This document shows positions 17,088-27,014 of a DNA stretch of 64,000 nt, in pieces; the first letter of the stretch is position 1; each line of letters begins with the position of its first letter. A program made the translations under genes and the position numbers. The stretch comes from VFBF01 sp034440275. Lineage in GTDB: Bacteria; Pseudomonadota; Alphaproteobacteria; Caulobacterales; Aquidulcibacteraceae. The stretch spans positions 1 through 64,000 of the forward strand of contig JAWXBS010000024.1 in assembly GCA_034440275.1 (NCBI GenBank). The letters run 5' to 3'. Under the pieces are notes generated by a model. The model saw only the letters and a list, made by a program, of their open reading frames with translations, was not told the origin of the DNA and did no database searches.

Positions 17088-17537
17088 TCAGGCCTGTTTT
17101 TCCCAGCTGCCGGCGTCGCTTTCCTTCCAGTAGGCGATGTCCAGACCGCTGTCCTTTGCCGCCTTCCACTGCAACCGCGCATGAACGACCGCCGCCTCGT
17201 CGCGCCCGTCGAACATGATGCTGGCGCGCTCGAAGGCGTCGATCGCGCCCGGCTCCGCGCCGTCAACCAGAAACAGCGCCCTAGCGCCATTTGGGGCGCC
17301 GCCCTCGCTGGTCAGCAGGATCGGCTGCTTTTCGGGCGCGGCGCGCCCGGCGCGTGCGTGCGGGAGGAAACTATCCTCGCGCACCGTCCAGAGCGCCTCG
17401 TCGAGTGCGTCGAGCCGTTCTTCGATCGTGCCCCGCACCACCACACGCCAGCCGCGCTGCAGGCACTTCTCCAGCAAAGGCGCGAGCGCGGCTTCGAGCG
17501 AGGATCGCTCGAGATGGTAGAACCAGAGCGAACTCAT
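17088..17537 (-). CDS. holC: DNA polymerase III subunit chi
   Basis: A 149-residue HolC protein linking SSB to the clamp loader. The N-terminal SLWFYHLERSSLEAALAPLLEKCLQRGWR and the central ERLDALDEALWT...FLPH segments are the conserved core of the family. The ATG at 17537 overlaps the pepA stop by four bases (ATGA). The pepA-holC pair is conserved across proteobacteria; here the I78 lipoprotein gene follows immediately. The C-terminal third is less conserved but intact. Confidence 0.92.
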   Translation of the reverse strand: MSSLWFYHLERSSLEAALAPLLEKCLQRGWRVVVRGTIEERLDALDEALWTVREDSFLPHARAGRAAPEKQPILLTSEGGAPNGARALFLVDGAEPGAIDAFERASIMFDGRDEAAVVHARLQWKAAKDSGLDIAYWKESDAGSWEKQA

Positions 17538-19027
17538 TCCTCGTAGCGGTTGGCCACCAGGCGATTGAGGATGCGCACGCCATAACCCGTCGCCCATGCC
17601 GGGGACGTGGGATCTTCATAGGGCGCGGGCTTCCAGGCGGTGCCGGCGATGTCGAGATGCGCCCACGCGACGCCGTCCTTCACGAAACGCTGCAGGAACT
17701 GCGCGGCGGTGATCGAACCGGCGGCGGGTTTGCCAGAGATGTTCTTGATGTCGGCGTTGGGCGTGTCGATCATCTTGTCGTAGGCGGCGCCCAGCGGCAG
17801 CCGCCAGACGGCTTCACCCTCCGCGACACCTGCCGCCGTGAGATCGGCAGCGAGCGCATCGTTGTTGCAGAAGAGGCCCGCATGCTCGTGACCGAGCGAG
17901 ATGATGATCGCGCCCGTCAGCGTGGCGAGATCGACGATGGCGGTCGGATTGAACTTTTCCTGCGCGTAGGTGATCGCATCGCACAGGACGAGACGGCCTT
18001 CCGCGTCCGTGTTGAGCACTTCGATGGTCTGGCCGGACATTGAAGTGACGATGTCGCCCGGGCGCTGCGCGTTGCCGTCGGGCATGTTTTCCACGAGGCC
18101 GACAATGCCGATGACGTTGGCCTTCGCCTTGCGCTTCGCCAGCGCCAGCATCACGCCGGACACGGCCGCCGCGCCGCCCATGTCGCCCTTCATCTCATCC
18201 ATGCCGGCGCCGGGTTTCAGCGAGATGCCGCCGGTGTCGAAGGTCACGCCCTTGCCGACGAAGCAGATGGGTTGAGCGGCCTTGTTCTTCGCGCCCTTCC
18301 AGCTCATCACGACGAGGCGGCTTTCCCGCACGCTGCCCTGCCCCACGCCGAGCAGCGCGCCCATGCCGAGCTTTGTCATATCCGCCACATCGAGAACGGT
18401 CACTTCGAGGCCGAGGCTTTCGAGCGCCTTCAGGCGATCGGCGAATTCCGGCGGATGCAAGATGTTCGGCGGCTCGCACACGAGGTCGCGCGCAAAATAG
18501 ACGCCATCAGCCACGGCGGAGAGCGCGTCGTGCTTGCCCTTGGCGCCGGCGGCGCCTTCGGTGACCACCGTGACGTCCTTTAAGGACGTCTTCTGGTCGG
18601 GCTTCACCTTGGTCTTGTAGCGATCAAACTTGTAGGCAGCGAGGCGCGCGCCGACGGCCGCACGCGCCGCTGAATCCGCGCCGGCGACGCTGCCAATCGC
18701 CTCGGCGTGCAGCGCCAGCGACTCAGCGCCCGTGGTCAGCGTGCGCCGCACCGCCTGCCCTGCCCATTTCTCCACCGTAAGCGCGTCCGCCTTGTCCGGG
18801 GCGCCGACGCCGATCACGAGCAGGCGGCCGAAGTCGAGATTGGCGGGCGCCAGGATTTCCAGCACCTGCGACGGCGACGCTGCGAATCGCGACGCCTGGA
18901 TGGCGCGGGTGATCGCGCCGCCGGATTTCTCGTCGAGCGCCTTGGCGGCCGCGAGCAGCACGCCGCCCTCGCTTGCCATGACCGCCACGGCGTCCGCGCG
19001 GGCTTCGTTCTTGAAAGTGATGTCCAT
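17534..19027 (-). CDS. pepA: Leucyl aminopeptidase (cytosol aminopeptidase)
   Basis: A 497-residue dimetal M17 peptidase that removes N-terminal residues from peptides. The M17 signature NTDAEGRLVL (near residue 330) is present, as are the metal ligands in GKGVTFDTGGISLKP and MKGDMGGAAAV. The N-terminal macro-like domain is complete. The ATG at 19027 gives typical length; the frame is open 13 codons upstream. It diverges from lptF across 190 bases and overlaps holC by four. E. coli PepA also acts as a DNA-binding factor in Xer recombination; nothing here tests that. Confidence 0.96.
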   Translation of the reverse strand: MDITFKNEARADAVAVMASEGGVLLAAAKALDEKSGGAITRAIQASRFAASPSQVLEILAPANLDFGRLLVIGVGAPDKADALTVEKWAGQAVRRTLTTGAESLALHAEAIGSVAGADSAARAAVGARLAAYKFDRYKTKVKPDQKTSLKDVTVVTEGAAGAKGKHDALSAVADGVYFARDLVCEPPNILHPPEFADRLKALESLGLEVTVLDVADMTKLGMGALLGVGQGSVRESRLVVMSWKGAKNKAAQPICFVGKGVTFDTGGISLKPGAGMDEMKGDMGGAAAVSGVMLALAKRKAKANVIGIVGLVENMPDGNAQRPGDIVTSMSGQTIEVLNTDAEGRLVLCDAITYAQEKFNPTAIVDLATLTGAIIISLGHEHAGLFCNNDALAADLTAAGVAEGEAVWRLPLGAAYDKMIDTPNADIKNISGKPAAGSITAAQFLQRFVKDGVAWAHLDIAGTAWKPAPYEDPTSPAWATGYGVRILNRLVANRYEE

Positions 19028-19217
19028 GGGTGTGTCCGGGAGCCTCTCGTCGACGGCCCGGCGCATCCGTGCGCGCGAACCGCTTCAACCTTGTTCGGGT
19101 CAGTGGTAGCTGTGCGCCGCCGGGTTGGAAAGATTGCGCCCGCATCAGGTGCAGGCCGAACACGGGCGCCACAGTCGCGCCTTGGGGGCCAGCCAGAGAG
19201 GCGGGCAGAGGGACCGA

Positions 19218-20345
19218 ATGAAAGCGTTGCAGGCCTACCTCTTCCGGCAGGGCATGATTCCCCTGCTGGCCATCCTCGGGGGCCTGGCGGGCGTCGCGAT
19301 CCTCACCCAGGGGCTCAACCAACTCGACCTGATCGTCGACCAGCGCCAGTCCACACTGGCGTTCGTGTGGGTGACGCTGCTGTCCATGCCGCAGCTCATC
19401 TCGCTGATCATGCCGCTCGCGGTGTTCTTCGCGGTGACCTACGCGGTCAACCGCATGCACACCGAGTCAGAGATCGCGGTGGCGTTCGCGGCGGGCGTAT
19501 CGCCGTGGCAGATCGTGTCGCCGATCATGAAACTCGCGGCGCTTGCCGCGCTCGCGCACCTCGCCGTCAATGTCCTCATCCAACCCGCCAGCTACCGCGA
19601 AATGCGCGAGACCGTGCACGCGATGCGCACGGACTTCGCCGCCTCGCTCGTGCGCGCCGGCGAATTCACGACGCCAGCCGACGGCCTGACTTTCTACGCG
19701 CGTGAAGTCGGTGCGGGCGGCGTGCTGCGCGACCTCTTCATTGACGACCGCCGCAACACCAATCGCCCTACCACCTACACCGCCAGGACCGGCATCATCG
19801 TCACAGCCGCAGGCGTGCCGGCGGTGGTGATGCGCGCCGGGCAGATCCAGCAGCCCAAACCCGACGGCGCCGTCGACCTGCTGGACTTCGACCAGTACAC
19901 GCTGGAACTCGGTGCGTTTGTCGCTGCAGATGACGAGTACATTCTGAAACCATCGGACCGTTTTCTTGCGGAACTCTTCTTCCCCGATCGCACCTACTAT
20001 TATGACCAGCGCAACGCCGATCGCTTTCTCGCGGAGGGCCACCACCGCCTGTCGAGCCCGCTGCTGGATCCGGCGCTGGCGCTGATCGCCCTGGCGGGAT
20101 TGCTGGCGGGCGATTTCAGCAGGCGCGGTTACGGACGGCGCATCGCCATCGCGGCGGGAACGGCGCTCATCGTGCGCATCTTTGCGCTCGGGATTCAGGC
20201 GGCGTGCGTGGATGAACCGGCGCTCAATCCGCTGCAGTATATCTTCCCTCTCGTTGTTTCCGGCATCGCCTTCTGGATGCTGCAGGCGCCGCAAAAGCCC
20301 GTGCGACGCACCGCGCCTGTCGCCGGCCTCTCGATGGCGAGATAG
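19218..20345 (+). CDS. lptF: LPS export permease LptF
   Basis: A 375-residue YjgP/YjgQ inner-membrane permease of the LptB2FG transporter that extracts LPS. It has hydrophobic segments at about residues 10-30, 55-75 and 95-115 and a second block near 280-360, with a periplasmic beta-jellyroll domain between them. The ATG at 19218 follows GAGGGA. The stop is three bases from lptG. Neighbours lptG, lptD and surA make this an outer-membrane assembly operon. Confidence 0.93.
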   Translation: MKALQAYLFRQGMIPLLAILGGLAGVAILTQGLNQLDLIVDQRQSTLAFVWVTLLSMPQLISLIMPLAVFFAVTYAVNRMHTESEIAVAFAAGVSPWQIVSPIMKLAALAALAHLAVNVLIQPASYREMRETVHAMRTDFAASLVRAGEFTTPADGLTFYAREVGAGGVLRDLFIDDRRNTNRPTTYTARTGIIVTAAGVPAVVMRAGQIQQPKPDGAVDLLDFDQYTLELGAFVAADDEYILKPSDRFLAELFFPDRTYYYDQRNADRFLAEGHHRLSSPLLDPALALIALAGLLAGDFSRRGYGRRIAIAAGTALIVRIFALGIQAACVDEPALNPLQYIFPLVVSGIAFWMLQAPQKPVRRTAPVAGLSMAR

Positions 20346-20348
20346 GCG

Positions 20349-21458
20349 ATGGATTTTCTCTTCACGGGCCTTGGCCGCTATCTCTTCCTGCGCACATTGA
20401 CCGGCTTCGGCATCGCGCTGTCGGCGGTGGCTGCGTCGATCCTGCTTGTCGATGTCGTGGAGCAACTGCGCACGGTCGGTGCGCGCGTTGACCTTTCGCT
20501 CTGGCAAGCGCTTGGACTGACCGCCCTGAAGACGCCCATGCTCATCGAGCAGACACTGCCCTTCGTCGTGCTCGCGGGCGCCATGATCGGTCTCGTGCAG
20601 CTCAACCGGCGCAGCGAGCTCATCGCGCTGCGCGCTTCCGGCGTGTCTGCATGGCGGTTCCTCGGGCCGACCGCCGCCGCCGCCATCGTGATCGGCATCT
20701 TCGCCACCACCATTCTCAATCCGATCGGAGCGCGCCTCTACGAGCGCTTCGAGGCGATCCAGGCGCGCCTGGAGGGCGAGAACCAATCCGATGTCGTCAC
20801 CCGCAACGGCGTGTGGCTTCGCCAGGGCGACGCGACGACCCAAACCGTCATCCACGCGGACTCGATCGATCCGAACTCCACGAGACTGAAGAAGGTCACC
20901 TTCTTCATGTTTGAGGTGCTCGAGGACGGCACGCTCTCCTTCGCCAACCGCATCAACGCCGAGGAGGCGGTGCTCAAGCCGTCAAGCATGTGGGAGCTGC
21001 GCAATCTGGTGACAGCCCGCCCCGGCGAGACACCCGTGCCGGAGCCGGTGGTGTCCATCCCGACGACGCTGGAAGCCAACGCGCTGTTCGATACCTTCGT
21101 GACCCCGGGGGCGCTCTCTTTCTGGCGTTTGCCGGGGTTCATCAACTCGGCAAAGGCGGCGGGCCTGGCGCCCACGCGTTACGAGCTGAAGTACCAGAGT
21201 CTCCTCGCGCTCCCCCTCCTGCTCGCGGCCATGGCGAGCCTGGGCGCTGTCTTCTCGTTGCGATTGCAGCGACTGGGCGGGCTCGCCGGATACGTGGTGA
21301 TGGGGATCATCGGAGGGTTTGTCCTCTATTTCGCCGGCCAGCTGGCGGCCGCCTTCGCCATCACCGACGTGGTGCCGCCGATCGTCGCCGCCTGGGCGCC
21401 GCCCCTGACGGGGTTCTTTGCGGCCCTGGCCATCCTCAGCTTCGTCGAGGACGGCTGA
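20349..21458 (+). CDS. lptG: LPS export permease LptG
   Basis: A 369-residue partner of LptF. The N-terminal YLFLRTLTGFGIAL segment, the RRSELIALRASGVSAWRF coupling helix (near residue 77) and the C-terminal TM block ending in ILSFVEDG are typical. The coupling helix contacts the cytoplasmic ATPase LptB, which is not encoded in this window. The three-base gap to lptF suggests coupled translation. 83 bases separate it from lptD. Confidence 0.94.
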   Translation: MDFLFTGLGRYLFLRTLTGFGIALSAVAASILLVDVVEQLRTVGARVDLSLWQALGLTALKTPMLIEQTLPFVVLAGAMIGLVQLNRRSELIALRASGVSAWRFLGPTAAAAIVIGIFATTILNPIGARLYERFEAIQARLEGENQSDVVTRNGVWLRQGDATTQTVIHADSIDPNSTRLKKVTFFMFEVLEDGTLSFANRINAEEAVLKPSSMWELRNLVTARPGETPVPEPVVSIPTTLEANALFDTFVTPGALSFWRLPGFINSAKAAGLAPTRYELKYQSLLALPLLLAAMASLGAVFSLRLQRLGGLAGYVVMGIIGGFVLYFAGQLAAAFAITDVVPPIVAAWAPPLTGFFAALAILSFVEDG

Positions 21459-21541
21459 GGAAATGCGGGGGTGACTGCTTTACGGGCAGGCGTTGGCAAG
21501 GCTAGGTAGCCGCCGGGGAATCGACGTTGAGAGGGCCTTTG

Positions 21542-23782
21542 ATGTCCCGTTCGGGGGAAGTGGCCGATCGGTGGTTTGATCGCGCGCCGGGGCCATGGGC
21601 CGCAGCGTTCGCAGCGATTCTGCTTGCCGCCGCCGGCTCCACAGCCTCCGCCCAGGAACCCGTGCCCGTGCCGGTGCCGGTCACGAGCGACCAGCCGGTG
21701 GTCGTTCTCGAGGCCGACACGCTGGTCAAAGACGACGCCAGCCAGACCATCACCGCCGAAGGCAATGTCGAGGCGCGCTATCAGGGCCGCACGCTGCGCA
21801 CCAAGCGCCTCGTGTACAATCTTCGCGACAACACCATCCGCGCCCAGGGCGGAGTCGAAATCATCGATCCCGACGGCACCGTCCGTTATGCCGACGAAGT
21901 CGAGGTCGACGAGCAGCTGGATACAGGCGTCGCCACCGGGTTCGGCGCGCGCCTCGCGGGTGGTGGAACAGCGGCGGCGGCGTCTGCTGTGCGCCCGTCA
22001 GCCGGGATCAACCAGCTTCAGCGCGTGATCTATACAGCCTGCCCGATCTGCAAGGTCGAAGGCGGCAAAACCAAGGGCCCGACCTGGACGCTCCGCGCCC
22101 GCAGCGCGACGCAGAACCAGAACACCAAGATGATCTCGTATCGGGATGTCGTGGTGCAGTTCGGCGGCGTCCCGATCATCTACCTGCCGTATTTCTCGCA
22201 CCCAGATCCTTCGAGCGGCCCTCGTTCGGGCCTGCTGCCGCCGGACATCGGTTCGAACCGCCGCCTCGGCGCCTTCTATCAGCAGCCGATCCACTGGGCG
22301 ATTTCACCCTTCCAGGATCTGACCATCGCGCCGCGCATCCACGCGAACGTCAATCCAATCCTTGGCTTGCAATACCGCAAGCGCTTCTATTCCGGCGATC
22401 TCCGGCTCGAGGGATCGGCATCGTTCGATCAGGACTTTGACGGCGAGGGCAACAAGTTTGGCGATGAGTCGCTGCGCGGCCACATCTTCGGCAACGGCCT
22501 TTTCAAGATCGACGATTTCTGGTCGTGGGGCTTCGGTGTCGAACGCGCTGCCGATGACCTTTACCTGCGCCGCTACGATCTCAACGGCGATAGCCGTGCG
22601 CGCGGGCCGATCATCGGCGACAACCTGCGGCTCGTGTCGCAGCTCTACACGACGGGTCAGAGCGAAAACACGTTCGGCTCGCTCTCGATGGTGTCGATTC
22701 AGGGTCTCCGCGCGGTGGATGACAGCGCGGTGCTCCCGCTCGTCCTCCCGCTCGGCGAACTCGAACACGTCATGCGCGATCCGTTCTTCGACGGGCAGTT
22801 GAAACTGCAGGCGTCTACCGCCTCGCTCTATCGTCAGGACAACGGCGTCGACAGCGCGCGCGTCTCCGTCGGCGGTGAATGGCGGCTCGACCGCATCGTC
22901 GGCCCCGGCATCGTCGTCGCGCCCTTTGCGCAGACCCGTGCAGACGTCTATCGCACCGGCAACGCCCCTGCCGCCAAGGACGAAACCTTCACGCGCAGCG
23001 TCGGTCTCGCCGGCGTCGAGGTTCGCTATCCCTTCGTTCGCCCCGGCGCCAACGTGGACGTCATCATCGAGCCGATCGGCATGGTCGCCATCGGTTACGG
23101 CGACAACGACACCCGCATCGTCAACGAGGACAGCCTCGCCTTCGAACTCGACGATACGAACCTGTTCCGGCCGAACGCGGCGCCCAACTTCGATCTCTGG
23201 GAATCGGGCGCCCGCGGCAGCCTCGGCGTCCGCGCCACCGCCCGTAGTCACGACGACAAGTCCGCCAGCGTCATGCTGGGCCGGCGCTGGCGCGAGGACT
23301 CCGAACCGCGCTTCAACCGCCTGACCAACCTCGACGACGAGACTTCCGACTGGGTCGGCGCGGTGGATGCCGATCTCGGGCAGAACCTGCAGGCGAACGT
23401 CCGCTTCCGGGTGGCGGACAAGGACTTGTCGCTCGTCCGCATGGACGCCTCGGTCCGCGCCTCGCTTTGGCGTCTGTCCACCGAGGCCCGGTACTTCCAG
23501 GTCGACGAAGCGCTCCGTCCGGGCGACCCGAACCGGGAAATCCGGGGCGGCGTGGGCTTCCGGATCACCGATCGCTGGAGCTTTTCGTACAGCCTGCAGC
23601 GTGATCTCGATTCTGACATTAATCTCTCCCAGAACATCCACCTGATGTATCGGGACGATTGCACCTTCCTCGATTTCGGCTACGTCCGGTCCGAAACTAC
23701 CGACCGCGTGCTGGGGCCCAACGAAGGGTTCCAGATCCGGGTCGGGCTCACGTCGTTGGGCGTCTTCGGCGGCGGCGACTGA
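21542..23782 (+). CDS. lptD: LPS-assembly outer membrane protein LptD
   Basis: A 746-residue outer-membrane barrel that inserts LPS into the outer leaflet. It has a signal-like hydrophobic stretch (WAAAFAAILLAAAGSTASA, about residues 20-38). An OstA-like N-terminal domain follows (EADTLVKDDASQTITAEGNVEA). The barrel region contains the PIIYLPYFSHPDPSSGPRSG loop. A CPIC pair is near residue 167 and a third Cys near 705 (DDCTF), so an N-to-C disulfide like that of E. coli LptD is possible. The ATG at 21542 is chosen over a TTG at 21527. Confidence 0.95.
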   Translation: MSRSGEVADRWFDRAPGPWAAAFAAILLAAAGSTASAQEPVPVPVPVTSDQPVVVLEADTLVKDDASQTITAEGNVEARYQGRTLRTKRLVYNLRDNTIRAQGGVEIIDPDGTVRYADEVEVDEQLDTGVATGFGARLAGGGTAAAASAVRPSAGINQLQRVIYTACPICKVEGGKTKGPTWTLRARSATQNQNTKMISYRDVVVQFGGVPIIYLPYFSHPDPSSGPRSGLLPPDIGSNRRLGAFYQQPIHWAISPFQDLTIAPRIHANVNPILGLQYRKRFYSGDLRLEGSASFDQDFDGEGNKFGDESLRGHIFGNGLFKIDDFWSWGFGVERAADDLYLRRYDLNGDSRARGPIIGDNLRLVSQLYTTGQSENTFGSLSMVSIQGLRAVDDSAVLPLVLPLGELEHVMRDPFFDGQLKLQASTASLYRQDNGVDSARVSVGGEWRLDRIVGPGIVVAPFAQTRADVYRTGNAPAAKDETFTRSVGLAGVEVRYPFVRPGANVDVIIEPIGMVAIGYGDNDTRIVNEDSLAFELDDTNLFRPNAAPNFDLWESGARGSLGVRATARSHDDKSASVMLGRRWREDSEPRFNRLTNLDDETSDWVGAVDADLGQNLQANVRFRVADKDLSLVRMDASVRASLWRLSTEARYFQVDEALRPGDPNREIRGGVGFRITDRWSFSYSLQRDLDSDINLSQNIHLMYRDDCTFLDFGYVRSETTDRVLGPNEGFQIRVGLTSLGVFGGGD

Positions 23783-23841
23783 GAACCGAGAGAAATGGCG
23801 CAGCGTCCTGTCGACGAAACGCGCGTACGGAGTTCCTTCGC

Positions 23842-25143
23842 ATGACCTGGAAGACCACCCTGGCGTCGGCCGCCATCGTCGCCGCCTTGGGCGCAAGCCT
23901 TCTCACCGCCCCTGCCGTGTCGCAGCAGCCTGCCGTGCGCCCGACGCCGACTGCGGCGACGACACCCGCCCCGGCGCGGCGCGTCAATCCGGCTGCCGGC
24001 GTCGCGGCGATCGTCAACGACGATGTGATCTCGACCTATGATGTGAACCAGCGCGCCGCCCTCTTGCTCGCCGGCGCCGGAATGGAGTCCTCCCAGGAAA
24101 ACCTGGAACGGGCACGCTCACAGGCCATGCGCGATCTCGTTGATGAGCGCCTGCAGATGCAGGAAGCCAAGGAAAAGAAGATCAACGTCGAAAGCGCGCA
24201 GGTCGATCGCCAGATCGCGGAAATCGCACGCCAGAACGGCACGACGCTCGATACGCTTCGCTCACAGCTCGCTTCCAGCGGAATCGGTATCCAGACCCTG
24301 CGCGCGCAGATCGAGTCCGACATCGCGTGGCGTCGGCTCGTCAACGGACGCTTCGGTCAACGCATTCGTATTTCCGACGAGAAGGTGACCGATGCGCTTG
24401 GGCGTGTCACCGCCAACGCCTCGAAGCCACAGGCGCTCGTGTCAGAGATCATGATCTCCGCGGAAAGCGACGAAGAGATTGCGCAGGCGCAGAGCATCGC
24501 CGCGCGCCTGTTGGAGGAAATCCGCGCCGGCGCCCCCTTCAGCGGCGTTGCGCGTCAGTTCTCCGGCGCCTCCTCCGCCGCTTCCGGCGGAGACTTGGGC
24601 TGGCTCTCGCAGGGCGAACTTCGCCCGGAGCTTCAGTCGGTCGTCGATCAGCTGTCACCGGGACAGGTCTCGGTTCCAGTGCGGGCGCCCGGCGGCATCT
24701 ACATTGTAGCAGTGCGGGAAAAGCGCGCCGGCGTCGATCCGGCGTCGGCGACCAACATCTCCCTCCGCCAGGTGACGGCTCCGGCGACCTCGCGCAATCT
24801 CTTCGAGCGCCAGATGCGCCGCGTCGATGGATGCGACACTCTGCAGCGGACTGTCGCCAACGTGAACGGCGCCCAGATTGTCGAACTCGGCGATACGCTT
24901 GAATCGGAACTGTCGGCAGAGGTGCGCGGGCGCATCGCGGATGTCGATGACTCGAAGGCATCCGGCGTCTATGAGACGCCTACGGGTCTCGCCGCGCTCG
25001 TCGTGTGCGCGCGGACGACCGGTGGCGGCGGTCTCCCCTCTCGCCAGGAAATCGAGAACCGCCTGTTCGAGCAGGAAATGGCCATGCTGTCACAGCGCTA
25101 TCTCCGCAACCTGCGTCGCGACTCCACCATCATCACGCGCTGA
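23842..25143 (+). CDS. surA: SurA-type periplasmic chaperone/PPIase
   Basis: A 433-residue protein with a signal peptide (LASAAIVAALGASLLTAPAVS) and a Pro/Ala-rich linker. The SurA N-domain follows (VAAIVNDDVISTYDVNQRA), then one well-formed parvulin domain (LVSEIMISAESDEE ... GDLGWLSQGELRPE). The second parvulin region is weak and the C-terminal helix is kept (NRLFEQEMAMLSQRYLRNLRRDS). SurA escorts outer-membrane proteins, including LptD, encoded just upstream. The ATG at 23842 starts at the signal peptide. Confidence 0.92.
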   Translation: MTWKTTLASAAIVAALGASLLTAPAVSQQPAVRPTPTAATTPAPARRVNPAAGVAAIVNDDVISTYDVNQRAALLLAGAGMESSQENLERARSQAMRDLVDERLQMQEAKEKKINVESAQVDRQIAEIARQNGTTLDTLRSQLASSGIGIQTLRAQIESDIAWRRLVNGRFGQRIRISDEKVTDALGRVTANASKPQALVSEIMISAESDEEIAQAQSIAARLLEEIRAGAPFSGVARQFSGASSAASGGDLGWLSQGELRPELQSVVDQLSPGQVSVPVRAPGGIYIVAVREKRAGVDPASATNISLRQVTAPATSRNLFERQMRRVDGCDTLQRTVANVNGAQIVELGDTLESELSAEVRGRIADVDDSKASGVYETPTGLAALVVCARTTGGGGLPSRQEIENRLFEQEMAMLSQRYLRNLRRDSTIITR

Positions 25144-25152
25144 CGCAGCGCC

Positions 25153-26172
25153 ATGTCGGCGCTCCCGCTCGCGGTCTCAATGGGCGATCCTGCCGGGATC
25201 GGTCTTGAGATTGCCGTGCGGGCTTGGTGCAACCGCCGCAGCCGTCTGCCTCCGTTCTATCTCGTCGCCGACAGCGGCGCAGCGATGCGCGCGGTGGCGC
25301 GTCTCGGGGTAAAATGCCCGGTCGGTATCATCGGGCATCCATCTCAGGTGCGCGGATTCTTTGAGCGCGCGCTGCCCGTGCTGCCCTCGCCGCTCGCAAC
25401 GCCGGAAACGCCGGGCATTCCGGACTCTCGCAACGCGCCCGCAATCATCAAAGCCATCGAGCGCGCCGTGGCGCAGGCAGCCGAAGGTGACGCTGCCGGA
25501 GTCGTCACGCTGCCGATCGCGAAGGCAGTGCTCTACGAAGCGGGCTTTCGCCATGCGGGCCACACGGAGTTCATCGCTGACCTGGCTCGCGACCTGCCCT
25601 GCGGGGGGCCACGCGGTCCCGTCATGATGCTCGCCACAGAGGGCCTGCGCGTGGCCCTTGCGACCATCCATGCGCCGTTCAAGGACGTCGCCGCACACCT
25701 CACCACAGAGGCGCTGGCGCACACGGCGCGCGTCGTACTGCATGCGCTGAAGCAGGATTTCGGCATCGCCGCTCCGCGGCTTGTGCTCGCGGGGCTCAAC
25801 CCGCATGCGGGCGAAGGCGGCGCGATCGGTCGCGAAGAAGTGGAAATCATCAATCCCGCCGCCGCCCTGCTGCGCGCAGAAGGTCACGATGTGAGCGATG
25901 CACGACCGGCCGACACGCTCTTTCACGCGGAGGCGCGCACCCGCTACGACGCCGTTGTCGCGATGTATCACGACCAGGGCCTGATCCCGTTGAAGATGCT
26001 CGACTTCTGGGGCGGCGTGAACATCACTCTTGGTCTGCCTGTGGTCCGCACGTCGCCTGATCACGGCACCGGCTTCGACATTGCCGGCAAAGGCGTCGCG
26101 CGCGCCGACAGTTTCATCGCGGCCCTTCACGCGGCATCTGCGATCGCAATCAGACGCGCCGCCGCGCAATGA
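25153..26172 (+). CDS. pdxA: 4-hydroxythreonine-4-phosphate dehydrogenase
   Basis: A 339-residue PdxA, a metal-dependent NAD(P) enzyme of pyridoxal phosphate synthesis. The three metal-binding His regions are visible: AGHTEFIAD (near residue 137), IHAPFKDV (near 172) and YHDQGLIPLK (near 272). The N-terminus SMGDPAGIGLEI is diagnostic. It follows surA by nine bases and overlaps rsmA by four (ATGA). surA-pdxA-rsmA is the classic proteobacterial order. Confidence 0.96.
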   Translation: MSALPLAVSMGDPAGIGLEIAVRAWCNRRSRLPPFYLVADSGAAMRAVARLGVKCPVGIIGHPSQVRGFFERALPVLPSPLATPETPGIPDSRNAPAIIKAIERAVAQAAEGDAAGVVTLPIAKAVLYEAGFRHAGHTEFIADLARDLPCGGPRGPVMMLATEGLRVALATIHAPFKDVAAHLTTEALAHTARVVLHALKQDFGIAAPRLVLAGLNPHAGEGGAIGREEVEIINPAAALLRAEGHDVSDARPADTLFHAEARTRYDAVVAMYHDQGLIPLKMLDFWGGVNITLGLPVVRTSPDHGTGFDIAGKGVARADSFIAALHAASAIAIRRAAAQ

Positions 26173-27014
26173 ATGCCGACGACCTGCCAGCAATGAAGAG
26201 CCTGCTCGAACGTGAGGGGCTGTGGGCGCGCAAGAGTCTCGGCCAGCATTTCCTGCTCGATATCGACCTCACACGACGCATCGTGCGCGCGGCCGGCGAG
26301 TTGAAGGGCAAGCCCGTCCTCGAGATAGGACCCGGCCCCGGCGGGCTGACGCGCGCGCTGCTGGAATCCGAAGCTGCGGAAGTGGTCGCCATCGAGAAGG
26401 ACGCACGCTTCCTCCCCATCCTTTCGGAGCTGGCGCCCTGGTCTGAAAATCGATTGCGCGTCGTCGAGGCCGACGCGATGGAGGTCGACGAGCGAGAACT
26501 TTTCGACGGCGTCGAGGGCGTGCCGATCGTTGCCAACCTGCCATACAACGTCGGTACGCCGTTGCTGGTCAAATGGCTGAAAGCTGGTCCGTGGCGCGGG
26601 CCCATGACCTTGATGTTTCAGCTTGAGGTCGCCGAACGCATCGTCGCCGCTCCTGGATCGGATGCTTACGGACGACTGGCGGTGCTCGCGCAGGCGGTGT
26701 CGCGAGCGCGGATCGTATTGCGTGTGCCTCCGCGCGCCTTCACCCCACCACCCAAGGTTGCCTCGGCAGTGGTGCATCTGGTGGATCGCGCTGACAAGTT
26801 TGCCGATCTCGATGCGCTTGAACGTGTAACCGCAGCCGCTTTCGGGCAGCGTCGCAAGATGTTGCGGTCGAGCTTTGCCTCATTGGCGGGCGCCCGGGCG
26901 GAGTCCCTGCTTGAAGCCGCAGAGATTCTACCGACCGAGCGCGCCGAGCGGATCGAAGTCACCGCGTTCTGCCGGCTGGCGTCGCTGTGGCGCGCCGCTC
27001 AGGTATCTTCCTGA
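26169..27014 (+). CDS. rsmA: 16S rRNA dimethyladenosine transferase
   Basis: A 281-residue KsgA/RsmA, dimethylating two adjacent adenosines in the 3' hairpin of 16S rRNA. Motif X is KSLGQHFLLD, SAM motif I is VLEIGPGPGGLT, and the catalytic motif IV is NLPYNVGTPLL (near residue 121). The helical C-domain is complete. Its last 16 bases overlap antisense the end of gmk. Confidence 0.97.
   Translation: MNADDLPAMKSLLEREGLWARKSLGQHFLLDIDLTRRIVRAAGELKGKPVLEIGPGPGGLTRALLESEAAEVVAIEKDARFLPILSELAPWSENRLRVVEADAMEVDERELFDGVEGVPIVANLPYNVGTPLLVKWLKAGPWRGPMTLMFQLEVAERIVAAPGSDAYGRLAVLAQAVSRARIVLRVPPRAFTPPPKVASAVVHLVDRADKFADLDALERVTAAAFGQRRKMLRSSFASLAGARAESLLEAAEILPTERAERIEVTAFCRLASLWRAAQVSS

Noticed and set aside
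22304..23896. 530-codon minus-strand frame opposite lptD
   Set aside because: Overlaps the whole barrel part of LptD in antisense, with no motif.
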